34,988 bases of DNA from assembly GCA_036380925.1 (NCBI GenBank), contig DASVDW010000020.1:1-34988 (forward strand). The letters are read 5' to 3'. The DNA is from JAICLV01 sp036380925 (GTDB lineage Bacteria; Actinomycetota; Actinomycetes; Acidothermales; Acidothermaceae). Positions 23,968-32,901 of this stretch are shown here, piece after piece. Every line of letters starts with the position of its first letter. Position 1 is the first letter of the stretch. The position numbers and the translations under genes were made by a program. A model generated the notes under the pieces. That model searched no databases, was not told the DNA's origin, and saw only the letters and a program-made list of their open reading frames with translations.

Positions 23968-25332
23968 ATGCCGTCGTTCGTCGACCGCGTCGTCCTGCAT
24001 GCCAGCGCTGGCGACGGCGGGCACGGTTGCGCCTCGATTCGCCGGGAGAAGTTCAAGCCCCTGGGCGGGCCGGACGGCGGCAACGGCGGCCGCGGCGGCG
24101 ACGTCGCGCTCGTCGTCGACCCCGACACCACGACGCTGCTGGCCTTCCATCACGCGCCGCACCGTCGGGCGACCTCCGGCAAGCCGGGCCAGGGCAGCAA
24201 CCGCAACGGCGCGGACGGTGACGACATGGTGCTGCCGGTGCCCGACGGCACGGTCGTCAAAGCCGACGACGGCACGGTGCTCGCCGACCTCGTCGGCGCC
24301 GGCGCCAAGTACGTCGTCGCGCGTGGCGGGCGCGGCGGCCTGGGCAACGCGGCGATCGCCTCGCCCCGGCGCAAGGCGCCCGGCTTCGCGCTGCTTGGCG
24401 AGCCCGGTGAGGCGGTCGACGTCGTCCTCGAGCTCAAAACCGTCGCCGACGTCGCGCTCGTCGGATTCCCGAACGCCGGCAAGTCGTCCCTCGTCGCGGC
24501 GCTCTCGGCGGCCAAGCCGAAGATCGCCGACTACCCGTTCACCACGCTGATCCCCAACCTCGGCGTGGTCGAGGGCGGCGACACTCGATTCACCGTGGCC
24601 GACGTGCCCGGACTGGTGCGCGGCGCGAGCGAGGGCCGCGGCCTCGGCCTGGAGTTCCTCCGCCACGTCGAGCGGTGCGCCGCGCTGGTGCACGTGATCG
24701 ACTGCGCCAACGCCGAGATCGACCGCGACCCGGTGAGCGACTTCGAGGCGATCGAGGCGGAGCTGGCCGCCTACGACGAGACCGACATCGGCGGCGTCCC
24801 GTTGCACGAGCGGCCCCGCCTGGTGGCGCTCAACAAGATCGACGTGCCCGACGCGCGCGAGCTGGCCGGCATCGTGCGGCCGGAGATCGAGGCGCGCGGG
24901 CTCAAGGTTTTTGAGATCAGCACCGCCACCCACGAAGGGTTGCGCGAGCTGGTGTTCGCGATGGCCGAGCTGGTCGAGCGGGCCCGCGCGCAGCGGCCGG
25001 TCGAGGAGGCCACCCGCGTCGTGCTTCGGCCGAAGGCGGTCGACGACGCCGGCTTCACCGTCGCCCGCGAGGGCGAGCGCTACGTCGTCCGGGGCGAGCG
25101 GCCGGAGCGCTGGATCAAGCAGACCGACTTCAGCAACGACGAGGCGGTGGGCTACCTCGCCGACCGGCTGAACCGGCTCGGCGTCGAAGACGCGCTCGCC
25201 AAGGCCGGCGCGCAACCCGGCGACGAGGTCGTGGTCGGGGACGTCAGCTTCGACTTCGAGCCTGGGATCTTGTCCGGTGCGGAGCATCGCATCGGGCCGC
25301 GCGGCACCGACGCGCGCCTCGACGGCCGCTAG
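23968..25332 (+). CDS. obgE: Obg/CgtA family GTPase
   Basis: Essential GTPase that acts in 50S ribosome assembly and stress control. The 454-aa product has the glycine-rich Obg domain (about 1-158; GGPDGGNGGRGGDVALVVD), the G domain with P-loop G166-F-P-N-A-G-K172-S, switch II DVPGLVRGASEGRGLG and NKID, then a C-terminal OCT domain (GFTVAREGERYVVRGERPER, ending DFEP), found in actinobacterial and Firmicute Obg. ATG 23968 was chosen because AGGGAGGG (23956-23963) lies just upstream and the family begins FVDRVVLHASAG; in-frame GTG 23920 overlaps the hairpin and is rejected. Confidence 0.96.
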   Translation: MPSFVDRVVLHASAGDGGHGCASIRREKFKPLGGPDGGNGGRGGDVALVVDPDTTTLLAFHHAPHRRATSGKPGQGSNRNGADGDDMVLPVPDGTVVKADDGTVLADLVGAGAKYVVARGGRGGLGNAAIASPRRKAPGFALLGEPGEAVDVVLELKTVADVALVGFPNAGKSSLVAALSAAKPKIADYPFTTLIPNLGVVEGGDTRFTVADVPGLVRGASEGRGLGLEFLRHVERCAALVHVIDCANAEIDRDPVSDFEAIEAELAAYDETDIGGVPLHERPRLVALNKIDVPDARELAGIVRPEIEARGLKVFEISTATHEGLRELVFAMAELVERARAQRPVEEATRVVLRPKAVDDAGFTVAREGERYVVRGERPERWIKQTDFSNDEAVGYLADRLNRLGVEDALAKAGAQPGDEVVVGDVSFDFEPGILSGAEHRIGPRGTDARLDGR

Positions 25333-25343
25333 AGTCACCGGCC

Positions 25344-26468
25344 GTGGGCATGCGCGATGTGGTGACGGCCGCCCGCAAGGTGGTCGTCAAGATCGGGTCG
25401 TCCTCGGTGACCAGACCGCAGGGCGGGGTCGACGAGGCCAACGTCGAGCGTCTGGCGGCCGCCCTGGTCGCCCGACGCGACGAGGGCGCGGCATGCGTGT
25501 TGGTGTCGTCGGGCGCCATCGCGACCGGCATCCGCCCGCTCGGCCTGGCCCGTCGTCCGCGCGATCTGGCCACCCAGCAGGCGGCGGCCAGCGTCGGGCA
25601 GGGTCTGCTGATCGAGGCCTACAGCCGGGCGTTCGGCGGGCACGGCTCGCGGGTCGGGCAGATCTTGCTCACCTCCGACGACGTGATCCGGCGTGGCCAC
25701 TACATCAACGCCGAGCGCACGCTGCACCGGCTGCTCGAGCTCGGCGTCGTCCCGATCGTCAACGAGAACGACACCGTCGTCACCGAGGAGCTGCGGTTCG
25801 GCGACAACGATCGGCTGGCCGCGCTGGTCGCCCACCTGGTGCGCGCCGACCTGCTGGTCTTGCTGTCGGACGTCGACGCGCTCTACACCGCGCCGCCCAA
25901 CCGACCCGGCTCCCGCCGGCTCGACGAGGTGCGCGGAGACGCCGACCTGGCCGACATCGACCTCGGCGGCGTCGGCAAGGCGGGGCTCGGCACCGGCGGC
26001 ATGGTCACCAAGATCGAGGCCGCTCGGATCGCCACCAACGCCGGAATCCCGGTGGTGCTGGCCGCTGCTTCGCAGGCGTCGGCCGCGCTGGCCGGCGAAC
26101 CGGTCGGGACGCTGTTTCACCCGACCGGCCGTCGAATAGCCGCCCGGCTGCTCTGGCTCGCGCACGCGTCGAGCCCTCGAGGCAAGTTGCGGCTGGACGC
26201 CGGCGCGGTCAAGGCGGTCGTCGAGCGCCGGCTGTCGTTGCTTCCCGCCGGCATCACCGCGGTCGAGGGCGACTTCGGGGCTGGCGACCCGGTCGACCTG
26301 GTGGACGAGGCCGGGCGCAGCGTCGCGCGCGGGCTGGTCAACTACGACGCCGCCGAGTTGCCCGGTCTGCTTGGGCGCTCGACCCGGGAGCTCGCCGCCG
26401 CGCTCGGCGCGGCCTACCGGCGCGAGGTCGTGCATCGGGACGATCTCGTGGTGTTGCGACGCCGCTGA
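25344..26468 (+). CDS. proB: Glutamate 5-kinase
   Basis: First enzyme of proline synthesis; phosphorylates glutamate for ProA. The 374-aa product has an amino-acid kinase domain (VVVKIGSSSVT near the start; VLVSSGAIATG; PIVNENDTVV; GTGGMVTKIEAA) and a C-terminal PUA domain (about 280-360; GDFGAGDPVDLVDEAGRSVA, then RGLVNY). Starts GTG 25344, or ATG 25350 two codons later; 11 bases separate it from obg. proA is not adjacent: a small unknown gene and a copper ATPase gene lie between. Confidence 0.96.
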   Translation: MGMRDVVTAARKVVVKIGSSSVTRPQGGVDEANVERLAAALVARRDEGAACVLVSSGAIATGIRPLGLARRPRDLATQQAAASVGQGLLIEAYSRAFGGHGSRVGQILLTSDDVIRRGHYINAERTLHRLLELGVVPIVNENDTVVTEELRFGDNDRLAALVAHLVRADLLVLLSDVDALYTAPPNRPGSRRLDEVRGDADLADIDLGGVGKAGLGTGGMVTKIEAARIATNAGIPVVLAAASQASAALAGEPVGTLFHPTGRRIAARLLWLAHASSPRGKLRLDAGAVKAVVERRLSLLPAGITAVEGDFGAGDPVDLVDEAGRSVARGLVNYDAAELPGLLGRSTRELAAALGAAYRREVVHRDDLVVLRRR

Positions 26469-26624
26469 CGGGGCACCACGGGTTCGCGGTTACCCACAGT
26501 TCGAGCAAAAAGCCTGCGGCGCGAGCCGGATAGCTGGTCAACTAGGCACCTACGTCCAAATGAACGGGCGCCCGCCGCGGTGGTCGTCCAACTGGATCGG
26601 GGCCAAATCGGTTCGGGAGGCGAC

Positions 26625-27032
26625 GTGAGCGCACCTCCGCGTGACTCCGGCTCGACCGGCGCCGCGCGCGCGTTCGGCCCCGGAGCGCACCCCAGCCCAC
26701 ACGCCAAGCTGTGGCACGTGACGCTGACCGTCGGCGGCGAGCCGATGGAGGCCACCTTGGTGAAGGCCGCGCTCGAGCGGCTCTCCGGTGAGCAGCCGTT
26801 CTTGTTGTCGGGCCGGTACGGCGTCGACCGGGCCGAGGTGCGCTATTGGGAGGAGGCGCCCGAGTGCGCCGACGCGGCCGCGCTTGCGCTGCGGCTGTGG
26901 GGTGAGCATCGCGGCAGCGCCGGCCTGCCGCCGTGGCATGTGCTCGGCGTGGAGGTCGTCGACCGGCAGGTCTTCCAGCGTCGCGGCGCCGATTCGCTTG
27001 TGGTGCCGGCTGGCGGCTGGCGGCCCTTCTAG
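26625..27032 (+). CDS. Conserved actinobacterial hypothetical protein
   Basis: No known function. The 135-aa soluble product has a disordered N-terminus of about 25 residues and then a compact mixed domain: KLWHVTLTVGGEPMEATLVK, PFLLSGRYGVDRAEVRYWEEA, ALALRLWGEHRGSAGLPPWH and VLGVEVVDRQVFQRR. I recall similar proteins in other actinobacteria near proline or central-metabolism genes, but cannot name a family. GTG 26625 has GGAGG (26616-26620) 4 bases upstream; in-frame ATG 26580 would add 15 unlikely residues. The 156 bases between proB and this gene show nothing definite. Confidence 0.75.
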   Translation: MSAPPRDSGSTGAARAFGPGAHPSPHAKLWHVTLTVGGEPMEATLVKAALERLSGEQPFLLSGRYGVDRAEVRYWEEAPECADAAALALRLWGEHRGSAGLPPWHVLGVEVVDRQVFQRRGADSLVVPAGGWRPF

Positions 27033-27088
27033 TCGCTGGCCGGTCTTTTTCTGGGAATGCCCATCGCTGGCGCATGGTTGGCGGACCT

Positions 27089-27105
27089 ATACCCCTTGGG
27101 GGTAT
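27089..27105. promoter_or_regulatory. CsoR-type copper operator
   Basis: ATACCCC-TTG-GGGGTAT is a perfect 7-3-7 palindrome 36 bases before the copper ATPase start. It closely matches the TACCC..GGGTA operators bound by the Cu(I)-sensing repressor CsoR in actinobacteria. No csoR gene is in the window, so the regulator would act in trans. Binding would block the promoter until Cu(I) releases CsoR. Confidence 0.8.
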
Positions 27106-27141
27106 GCGTGCACCATCCACCCCAGCGAACGGACCCCTGAG

Positions 27142-29283
27142 ATGACGCGGCCCTCGGCTCGGACACATGGGCAAGGAATCCCGCACGCGGGCGCCGGCGC
27201 GCATGCCCATGGTCCGACGGTCGCCGACCCGCGCAGCGCGGCCGCGCCTCGGACTGACGCCGACCACGGGATCGGCCACGACCACGGCGGTCCCGGCCAG
27301 CACCGCCGACACGGCCACGGCGGTCACGGCCTGCAAGGCGACCACGTCGCGATGTTCCGCCGGCTCTTTTGGATCATGGCGGTCTTCGCGGCGCCGACGG
27401 TGTTTCTCAGCGAGATGTTCGCCTCGATCGTGGGCTACTCCTTGCCCGACGTTCCCGGCTTGGCGGCGGTCGCGCCGGTGCTCGGCACGGTGATGTACGC
27501 GTGGGGCGGGCGGCCGTTCCTGGTCGGCGCGCTCGGCGAAGTCCGGGCCCGCCAGCCGGGCATGATGTTGCTGATCGCCATGGCGATCACCGTCGCGTTC
27601 GGCGCGTCGTGGGGCGCCAGCCTCGGCCTGATTTCCAAGGAGTTGGACTTCTGGTGGGAGCTGGCCCTGCTGATCGTGATCATGCTGCTGGGTCACTGGT
27701 TGGAGATGCGCTCGCTGGCGCGAACGTCGTCCGCCCTCGACTCACTCGCCGCGCTGTTGCCCGACGAGGCCGAGCAGGTCGTCGATGATCGCGTCATCCG
27801 GGTGAGCCCGGCGCAGCTCGCGGTCGGCGACGTCTTCATCGTGCGGCCGGGCGGGCGCGTGCCCGCGGACGGGCACATCGTCGACGGCGTCGCCGAGATG
27901 GACGAGTCGATGATCACGGGGGAGTCGCGACCGGTTCGGCGCGGGCTCGGTGCGCCCGTCGTGGCGGGCACCGTGAGCACCGACACTGCGATTCGGGCGC
28001 GGGTGACCGCGGTCGGCGCCGACACCGCGCTGGCCGGCATCGAGCGGTTGGTCGCCGAAGCCCAGTCGTCCTCGACGCGTGCCCAACTGCTCGCCGACAA
28101 GGCGGCCGGCTGGCTGTTTTGGTTCGCGGTCGGCGCGGCGGCGATCACTGCCGCCGTGTGGTCGCTGCTGGGGGCTGCGGACGGCGCGCTGGTGCGAGTC
28201 ATCACCGTGCTCGTCATCGCCTGCCCGCACGCGTTGGGCTTGGCGATCCCTCTGGTTGTCTCGATCTCGACCGAGCGGGCCGCGCGAGGCGGCGTCTTGG
28301 TGAAGGATCGCGCGGCGCTCGAGCGGATGCGAACGATCGACACCGTGTTGTTCGACAAGACCGGCACCTTGACCCGCGGGGAGCCGGCGGTGACCCACGT
28401 CGCGTCGAAGGGCATGTCGGACGACGAGGTGCTCGCGTTGGCGGCCGCCGCGGAGTCGGACAGCGAGCATCCACTCGCCAAAGCGATTGTCGCGGCCGCG
28501 GGAGAACGTCGGTTGACGGTTCCCGCCGCCTCCGCGTTTCGAGCCTCGCCCGCCGTCGGCGTCACCGCGACGGTCGGTGGCCGCGCCGTCGCGGTCGGAG
28601 GTCCGTATTTGCTCGCCGAGCACGACTTGCTCCCGTTGCCGGACGCCGAAGCCTGGGCGCGATCAGGGTCGACGGTGCTGCACGTCCTGGTCGACGGGCA
28701 GATCGTCGGGGCGCTCGGGGTGGCGGACGAGGTGCGTCCGGAGTCGCGCCAAGCCGTTGAGGCGCTGCGCCGGCAGGGCGTCGACGTGGTGATGATCACC
28801 GGCGACGCCGAGCCGGTGGCGCGCGCGGTGGCGGCCGACCTGTCCATCGAGCGGGTCTTCGCCGGGGTGCGGCCGGAGCACAAGAGCGACAAGGTCGCGT
28901 CCCTGCAAGAGCAGGGGCGCACCGTGGCGATGGTCGGTGACGGCGTGAACGACGCTCCGGCGCTGGCCCGAGCCGATGTCGGCATCGCGATCGGGGCTGG
29001 CACCGACGTCGCGATCGCGTCGGCCGGGGTCATCCTCGCCTCCGACGACCCGCGTTCGGTGCTCTCGGTCATTCGGCTTTCGCGCGCCGGCTATCGCAAG
29101 ATGAAGCAGAACCTGTGGTGGGCCGCCGGTTACAACTTGTTCGCGGTGCCACTCGCGGCCGGCGTGCTGGCTCCCGTGGGATTCGTGTTGCCGATGGAGG
29201 TCGGCGCGATGCTCATGTCGCTCAGCACTGTTGTCGTCGCGCTCAACGCCCAGCTGCTGCGTCGCCTCGATCTCAAGCTGTGA
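27142..29283 (+). CDS. CopB-type copper-translocating P1B ATPase (CPH motif)
   Basis: Membrane ATPase that exports copper (Cu, possibly Ag). The 713-aa product has a His-rich N-terminal tail (about residues 1-68, over a dozen His) instead of CxxC metal-binding domains, eight expected membrane helices, the phosphatase loop ITGES, the membrane metal site C361-P-H363 (CPH, the P1B-3/CopB class, not CPC), the phosphorylation site D405-K-T-G-T, SEHPLAKA and GDGVNDAPALA. ATG 27142; longer frames run into the previous gene. The upstream CsoR-like palindrome supports copper control. It ends 29 bases before proA, so proA may be partly read from the same promoter. Confidence 0.93.
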   Translation: MTRPSARTHGQGIPHAGAGAHAHGPTVADPRSAAAPRTDADHGIGHDHGGPGQHRRHGHGGHGLQGDHVAMFRRLFWIMAVFAAPTVFLSEMFASIVGYSLPDVPGLAAVAPVLGTVMYAWGGRPFLVGALGEVRARQPGMMLLIAMAITVAFGASWGASLGLISKELDFWWELALLIVIMLLGHWLEMRSLARTSSALDSLAALLPDEAEQVVDDRVIRVSPAQLAVGDVFIVRPGGRVPADGHIVDGVAEMDESMITGESRPVRRGLGAPVVAGTVSTDTAIRARVTAVGADTALAGIERLVAEAQSSSTRAQLLADKAAGWLFWFAVGAAAITAAVWSLLGAADGALVRVITVLVIACPHALGLAIPLVVSISTERAARGGVLVKDRAALERMRTIDTVLFDKTGTLTRGEPAVTHVASKGMSDDEVLALAAAAESDSEHPLAKAIVAAAGERRLTVPAASAFRASPAVGVTATVGGRAVAVGGPYLLAEHDLLPLPDAEAWARSGSTVLHVLVDGQIVGALGVADEVRPESRQAVEALRRQGVDVVMITGDAEPVARAVAADLSIERVFAGVRPEHKSDKVASLQEQGRTVAMVGDGVNDAPALARADVGIAIGAGTDVAIASAGVILASDDPRSVLSVIRLSRAGYRKMKQNLWWAAGYNLFAVPLAAGVLAPVGFVLPMEVGAMLMSLSTVVVALNAQLLRRLDLKL

Positions 29284-29312
29284 CCGAGGTGGCGCCGCCG
29301 TATCCTGGGTGC

Positions 29313-30572
29313 GTGTCTGATGACGATTCCGCCGAGGTCTTGGCCGTCGCCCGCCGAGCCCGCGCCGCCGCGCAGGCGTTGGCCACCACGCAGCGCAAAA
29401 CCAAGGACGCCGCACTGCTCGCGATGGCCGACGCGCTCGTGGCGCGCACCGACGAGGTCCTGAAAGCCAACAGCGCGGACGTCGAGCGCGCTTCCGAAGG
29501 CGGCGCGACGTCCGCCTATCTGGATCGGCTGCGGCTCGACGAGGCGCGCGTTGCCGCGATCGCGGCTGACGTGCGCAAGACCGCCGGGCTGCCCGACCCG
29601 GTGGGCGAGATCGTGCGCGGCAGCGTGCTGCCGAACGGACTCGAATTGCGCCAGGTGCGGGTGCCGTTCGGCGTTGTCGGCATCATCTACGAGGGCCGGC
29701 CCAACGTCACGGTCGACGCCGCGGCGTTGTGCTTAAAGAGCGGCAACGCCGCGCTGCTGCGCGGCTCGTCGTCCGCGCTGTCGTCGAACGAGGCGCTGGT
29801 GGCGGTGCTGCGCGACGCGGTCGCGTCGGTGGGCTTGCCGGCCGACGCGGTGCAGCTGGTGTCGGGCGCCGGGCATGAGGCGGCGAAGCATCTCATGCGG
29901 GCGCGCGGATTGGTCGACGTGCTGATTCCGCGCGGTGGCGCGTCGCTGATCCGCAGCGTGGTCGACGAGTCGACCGTGCCGGTGATTGAGACCGGTGTCG
30001 GCAACTGCCATGTCTTCGTCGACGCAGACGCGGATTTCGACAAAGCCCTGGCGGTGTTGCTGAACGCGAAGGTTTCTCGGCCGAGCGTGTGCAACGCGGC
30101 CGAGACGCTGCTGGTGCACGTCGATGTCGCCGACACCTTCTTGCCGTTGGCGTTGTCGGCGTTGCGCGAAGCCGGCGTCACGGTGCACGGCGACCAGCGG
30201 GTGGCCCGGGTCGACCCGGCGGTGGTGGCCGCGACGCCCGACGACTGGGACACCGAGTACCTCTCGCTCGACATCGCGGCCGCGGTGGTGCCCTCCCTAG
30301 ACGCCGCCATCGAGCACATCAGGGCGCACGGCACCGGGCACAGCGAGGCGATCGTCACCCGGTCGCAGGAGTCGGCCCGGCGCTTCGTCGCGGAGGTCGA
30401 CGCGGCCGCGGTTTTGGTCAACGCCTCGACCCGGTTCGTCGACGGCGGCGAGTTCGGCTTCGGCGCGGAGATCGGCATCTCCACGCAGAAGCTGCACGCG
30501 CGCGGCCCGATGGGACTGCCCGAGCTGACCTCGACCAAGTACGTCGTGGTCGGCGACGGCCAGGTCCGCTAG
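29313..30572 (+). CDS. proA: Gamma-glutamyl phosphate reductase
   Basis: Second enzyme of proline synthesis; reduces glutamyl phosphate to glutamate semialdehyde with NADPH. The 419-aa product is a full-length aldehyde-dehydrogenase-type protein with VPFGVVGIIYEGRPNVTVDA, RGGASLIRSV, ETGVGNCHVFVD, catalytic Cys260 in RPSVCNAAE, and the end motif GAEIGISTQKLHARGPMG. GTG 29313 starts at the family's usual position (AVARRARAAAQALA follows); longer in-frame sequence upstream lies in the ATPase gene. It is separated from proB by 2.8 kb of other genes. Confidence 0.96.
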   Translation: MSDDDSAEVLAVARRARAAAQALATTQRKTKDAALLAMADALVARTDEVLKANSADVERASEGGATSAYLDRLRLDEARVAAIAADVRKTAGLPDPVGEIVRGSVLPNGLELRQVRVPFGVVGIIYEGRPNVTVDAAALCLKSGNAALLRGSSSALSSNEALVAVLRDAVASVGLPADAVQLVSGAGHEAAKHLMRARGLVDVLIPRGGASLIRSVVDESTVPVIETGVGNCHVFVDADADFDKALAVLLNAKVSRPSVCNAAETLLVHVDVADTFLPLALSALREAGVTVHGDQRVARVDPAVVAATPDDWDTEYLSLDIAAAVVPSLDAAIEHIRAHGTGHSEAIVTRSQESARRFVAEVDAAAVLVNASTRFVDGGEFGFGAEIGISTQKLHARGPMGLPELTSTKYVVVGDGQVR

Positions 30573-30652
30573 CCGCGCTCATCGGCCTGGCGCCGTTCGC
30601 GCGACCGCGTGCGGGTGCGCGCCGCTTCCGCGATCGACGTCGGCGATTCGAG

Positions 30653-30658
30653 TAACGT
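30653..30658 (+). promoter_or_regulatory. Candidate -10 element for leaderless nadD transcript
   Basis: TAACGT fits TANNNT and ends 7 bases before the nadD ATG (30666), the spacing of leaderless actinobacterial transcripts. No Shine-Dalgarno is visible before this ATG, which agrees. There is no clear -35. Confidence 0.4.
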
Positions 30659-30665
30659 CACCGTC

Positions 30666-31295
30666 ATGAGCCGGCGGCGCATCGGCGTGATGGGCGGCAC
30701 CTTCGACCCGATCCATCACGGCCACTTGGTGGCGGCCAGCGAGGTGGCCAGCCAGTTCAACCTGGACGAAGTGATCTTCGTGCCGACCGGCGAACCTTGG
30801 CAGAAGTCGGATCGGGCGGTGTCGCCGCGCGAAGACCGCTACCTGATGACGGTGATCGCCACCGCGTCGAATCCGCGGTTCACGGTGAGCCGGGTCGACA
30901 TAGACCGGCCGGGCCCCACCTACACGGTCGACACGCTCACCTTGCTGCGCCAAGAACTAGCCAAGGACGGCTTCGAGGACCCCGAGGTGTTCTTCATCAC
31001 CGGCGCCGACGCGCTGGCCCAGATCATGACCTGGAGCAATGCCGACAAATTGACTGAACTAGCTCATTTTGTCGGTTGCACCAGGCCGGGACACGTCCTG
31101 GATGGGCCATCCGGCCTACCCGATGAGGCAGTCAGTCTCATCGAAATTCCTGCACTTGCCATATCTTCCACCGAATGTCGCGAAAGAGTTGGCCGAAACG
31201 AGCCGATCTGGTATCTCGTGCCAGACGGAATCGTTCAGTACATCTCCAAGCGCGGCCTCTACCACGAGCCCGCCGCCCGGCGGGCCGAGTCGTGA
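30666..31295 (+). CDS. nadD: Nicotinate-nucleotide adenylyltransferase
   Basis: Adenylates nicotinate mononucleotide in NAD synthesis. The 209-aa product has the nucleotidyltransferase motif G10-G-T-F-D-P-I-H17-H-G-H20, FVPTGEPWQK, FFITGADAL and the C-terminal ISSTECRERV with the phosphate-binding ISSTxxR. ATG 30666; a GTG/ATG choice upstream is not supported. Its 3' part (about 31021-31200) has much lower GC than the neighbours and uses otherwise rare codons (CTA, ATA, AGA, TCT), without breaking the frame. The stop overlaps the next gene's GTG (GTGA). Confidence 0.95.
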   Translation: MSRRRIGVMGGTFDPIHHGHLVAASEVASQFNLDEVIFVPTGEPWQKSDRAVSPREDRYLMTVIATASNPRFTVSRVDIDRPGPTYTVDTLTLLRQELAKDGFEDPEVFFITGADALAQIMTWSNADKLTELAHFVGCTRPGHVLDGPSGLPDEAVSLIEIPALAISSTECRERVGRNEPIWYLVPDGIVQYISKRGLYHEPAARRAES

Positions 31296-32812
31296 GCGGC
31301 AAGCACGGACGTCGACGCGTCGTCGCGCTGCCCACGGCGACACCCGCCGCGCCCTCGGACGGCGAAGCGCCGCGCGGGCGCAGGGCGGAGCGCCACGCCG
31401 ACCGCGGCCAGCCGCGGCACGCGGGCGCGACGAGCGCGGACGCGATCTCGAAGCTATTGGCGCTCAGCGAGAGCGGCCACGGCTCCGGGCGCACGGCGAC
31501 CCTGGACCGGCCGGCGCATGCGCCGGAACCGCAAGGGCCCGCGACGTCGTCCGTGACCGCGACGGCCACCCGCGCCGCGCCCGGGGTGGACCTGATCCTC
31601 CCCGGCGGCCGGGGCATCCGTCGCGCCGCCCGCGAGGAGAAGCGCCAGCAACAGCGCAAGCGCGCGCTGGTCGGGGCAGCCGCCGCCGTTGTGATCGGGT
31701 TGATCGTCTGGGCGGTGGGTGGCGGGGGCAGCTCAGCCCACCACGGCGCCCAAGTGGGCCCCGACGGACGAACGCAGACCACCGTGCTGCTGCAGCTCAA
31801 GGGAACGCTTGGCGAGGCGGTCGACAGCGCGCTGCTGGCGCACGACACCGCGGAGAAGTCCGGCGCCGTGGTGTTGGTGCCGGCGGCGGTCATCGCGCAG
31901 GTGCCCGGCTTCGGCCCGATGCCGTTTGGTCAGGCGCTCACGCTCAACCAGCCCAATGCGACCCGCGCCACGCTGTCCGACCTGATGGGCGTGTCCGTCG
32001 ACGCGTCATGGGTGTTGACCCAGAGGGGAATGGCGGCGCTGGTCGACAAGGTCGGGGGCGTCACCGTGACGGTCGATCGCGACGTCACCAAGCCCGGCCC
32101 GAACGGCACGACCACGATCGTCGTCGCGGCCGGCGACCAGAAGCTCAACGGCGTGGCCGCGGTCGCGTACGCGTCGTTCCTCGCCTCAGGTGAGACCGAG
32201 CAGCTGCGGCTGGCCCGCTTCGACGCGGTCTTGAGCGCGGTGCTCGCGCAGTTGCCGAAGCAACCGGCGGAGATCGGCGCCCTGATCACCGGACTCGGCA
32301 CTGGCTCCACGTCGTCCGTGGCGACGACGCGGCTCGCCGACGTGCTCGCCGGGCTTGCCGCCGACACCGCGGCGAACTCGACCTACGACACGGTGCTGCC
32401 GGTGACCCGGCTCGACACCGGCGACGACCAAAACGCGTTCAGCCTCGACACCGCGAAGACGCAGGCGCTGGTGCAGCAGCAGTTCGCCCAATCCATCCCG
32501 CTCAGCCGCAAAGGCACCGGCAACCGGGTGATGATCGAGAACCAGGTCGGCACGCCGGGCATCGGCGAGACCACGCGGGCGAAGCTGGTCAACGCCGGGT
32601 TCGTCTACCTCCCCGGGCAAAACGCGCCAGGGATGCCGAACGCGACCGCGCCGTCCGTGGTGCTGATCTCCGGCACCAGCGCGGCCGACATCGCCAAGGG
32701 AAACGCGGTCGCCAAGGCGCTGGGGCTGCCGACGTCCGACGTGCGGGTTTCGCAGCAAAGCGTCCGGGTGGCCGACGTGATCGTCTTGCTCGGGGCCGAC
32801 TACAAGCCTTAA
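31292..32812 (+). CDS. LCP/LytR_C-like membrane protein
   Basis: Membrane-anchored extracytoplasmic protein, probably cell-wall related. The 506-aa product has a long basic/disordered cytoplasmic arm (1-124), one membrane helix (about 125-143), an LCP-like domain (QTTVLLQLKG; GMAALVDKVGGVTVTVDRDV; LNGVAAVAYASFLASGETEQ; RLARFDAVLSAVLAQL) and a C-terminal LytR_C-like domain (MIENQVGTPGIGETTRAKLV; VRVADVIVLLGADY). The usual LCP catalytic arginines (for example SxPRDT) are not evident (VLVPAAVIAQ stands there), so it may be non-catalytic. GTG 31292 overlaps the nadD stop. This nadD-LCP-like-rsfS order is common in Actinomycetia. Confidence 0.8.
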   Translation: MSGKHGRRRVVALPTATPAAPSDGEAPRGRRAERHADRGQPRHAGATSADAISKLLALSESGHGSGRTATLDRPAHAPEPQGPATSSVTATATRAAPGVDLILPGGRGIRRAAREEKRQQQRKRALVGAAAAVVIGLIVWAVGGGGSSAHHGAQVGPDGRTQTTVLLQLKGTLGEAVDSALLAHDTAEKSGAVVLVPAAVIAQVPGFGPMPFGQALTLNQPNATRATLSDLMGVSVDASWVLTQRGMAALVDKVGGVTVTVDRDVTKPGPNGTTTIVVAAGDQKLNGVAAVAYASFLASGETEQLRLARFDAVLSAVLAQLPKQPAEIGALITGLGTGSTSSVATTRLADVLAGLAADTAANSTYDTVLPVTRLDTGDDQNAFSLDTAKTQALVQQQFAQSIPLSRKGTGNRVMIENQVGTPGIGETTRAKLVNAGFVYLPGQNAPGMPNATAPSVVLISGTSAADIAKGNAVAKALGLPTSDVRVSQQSVRVADVIVLLGADYKP

Positions 32813-32901
32813 TGGAGGCGCCTGCGCGTCGTGGGTGAGACCATGGGAGCAGCGGCCGCCGCACGTGTGGCCGGACAGGAGCGCACCCAAGGTATGGCCG
32901 C

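Noticed and set aside
23944..25338. 464-codon open frame antisense to obg
   Set aside because: Shadow of the well-supported obg gene; low-complexity composition and no motif.
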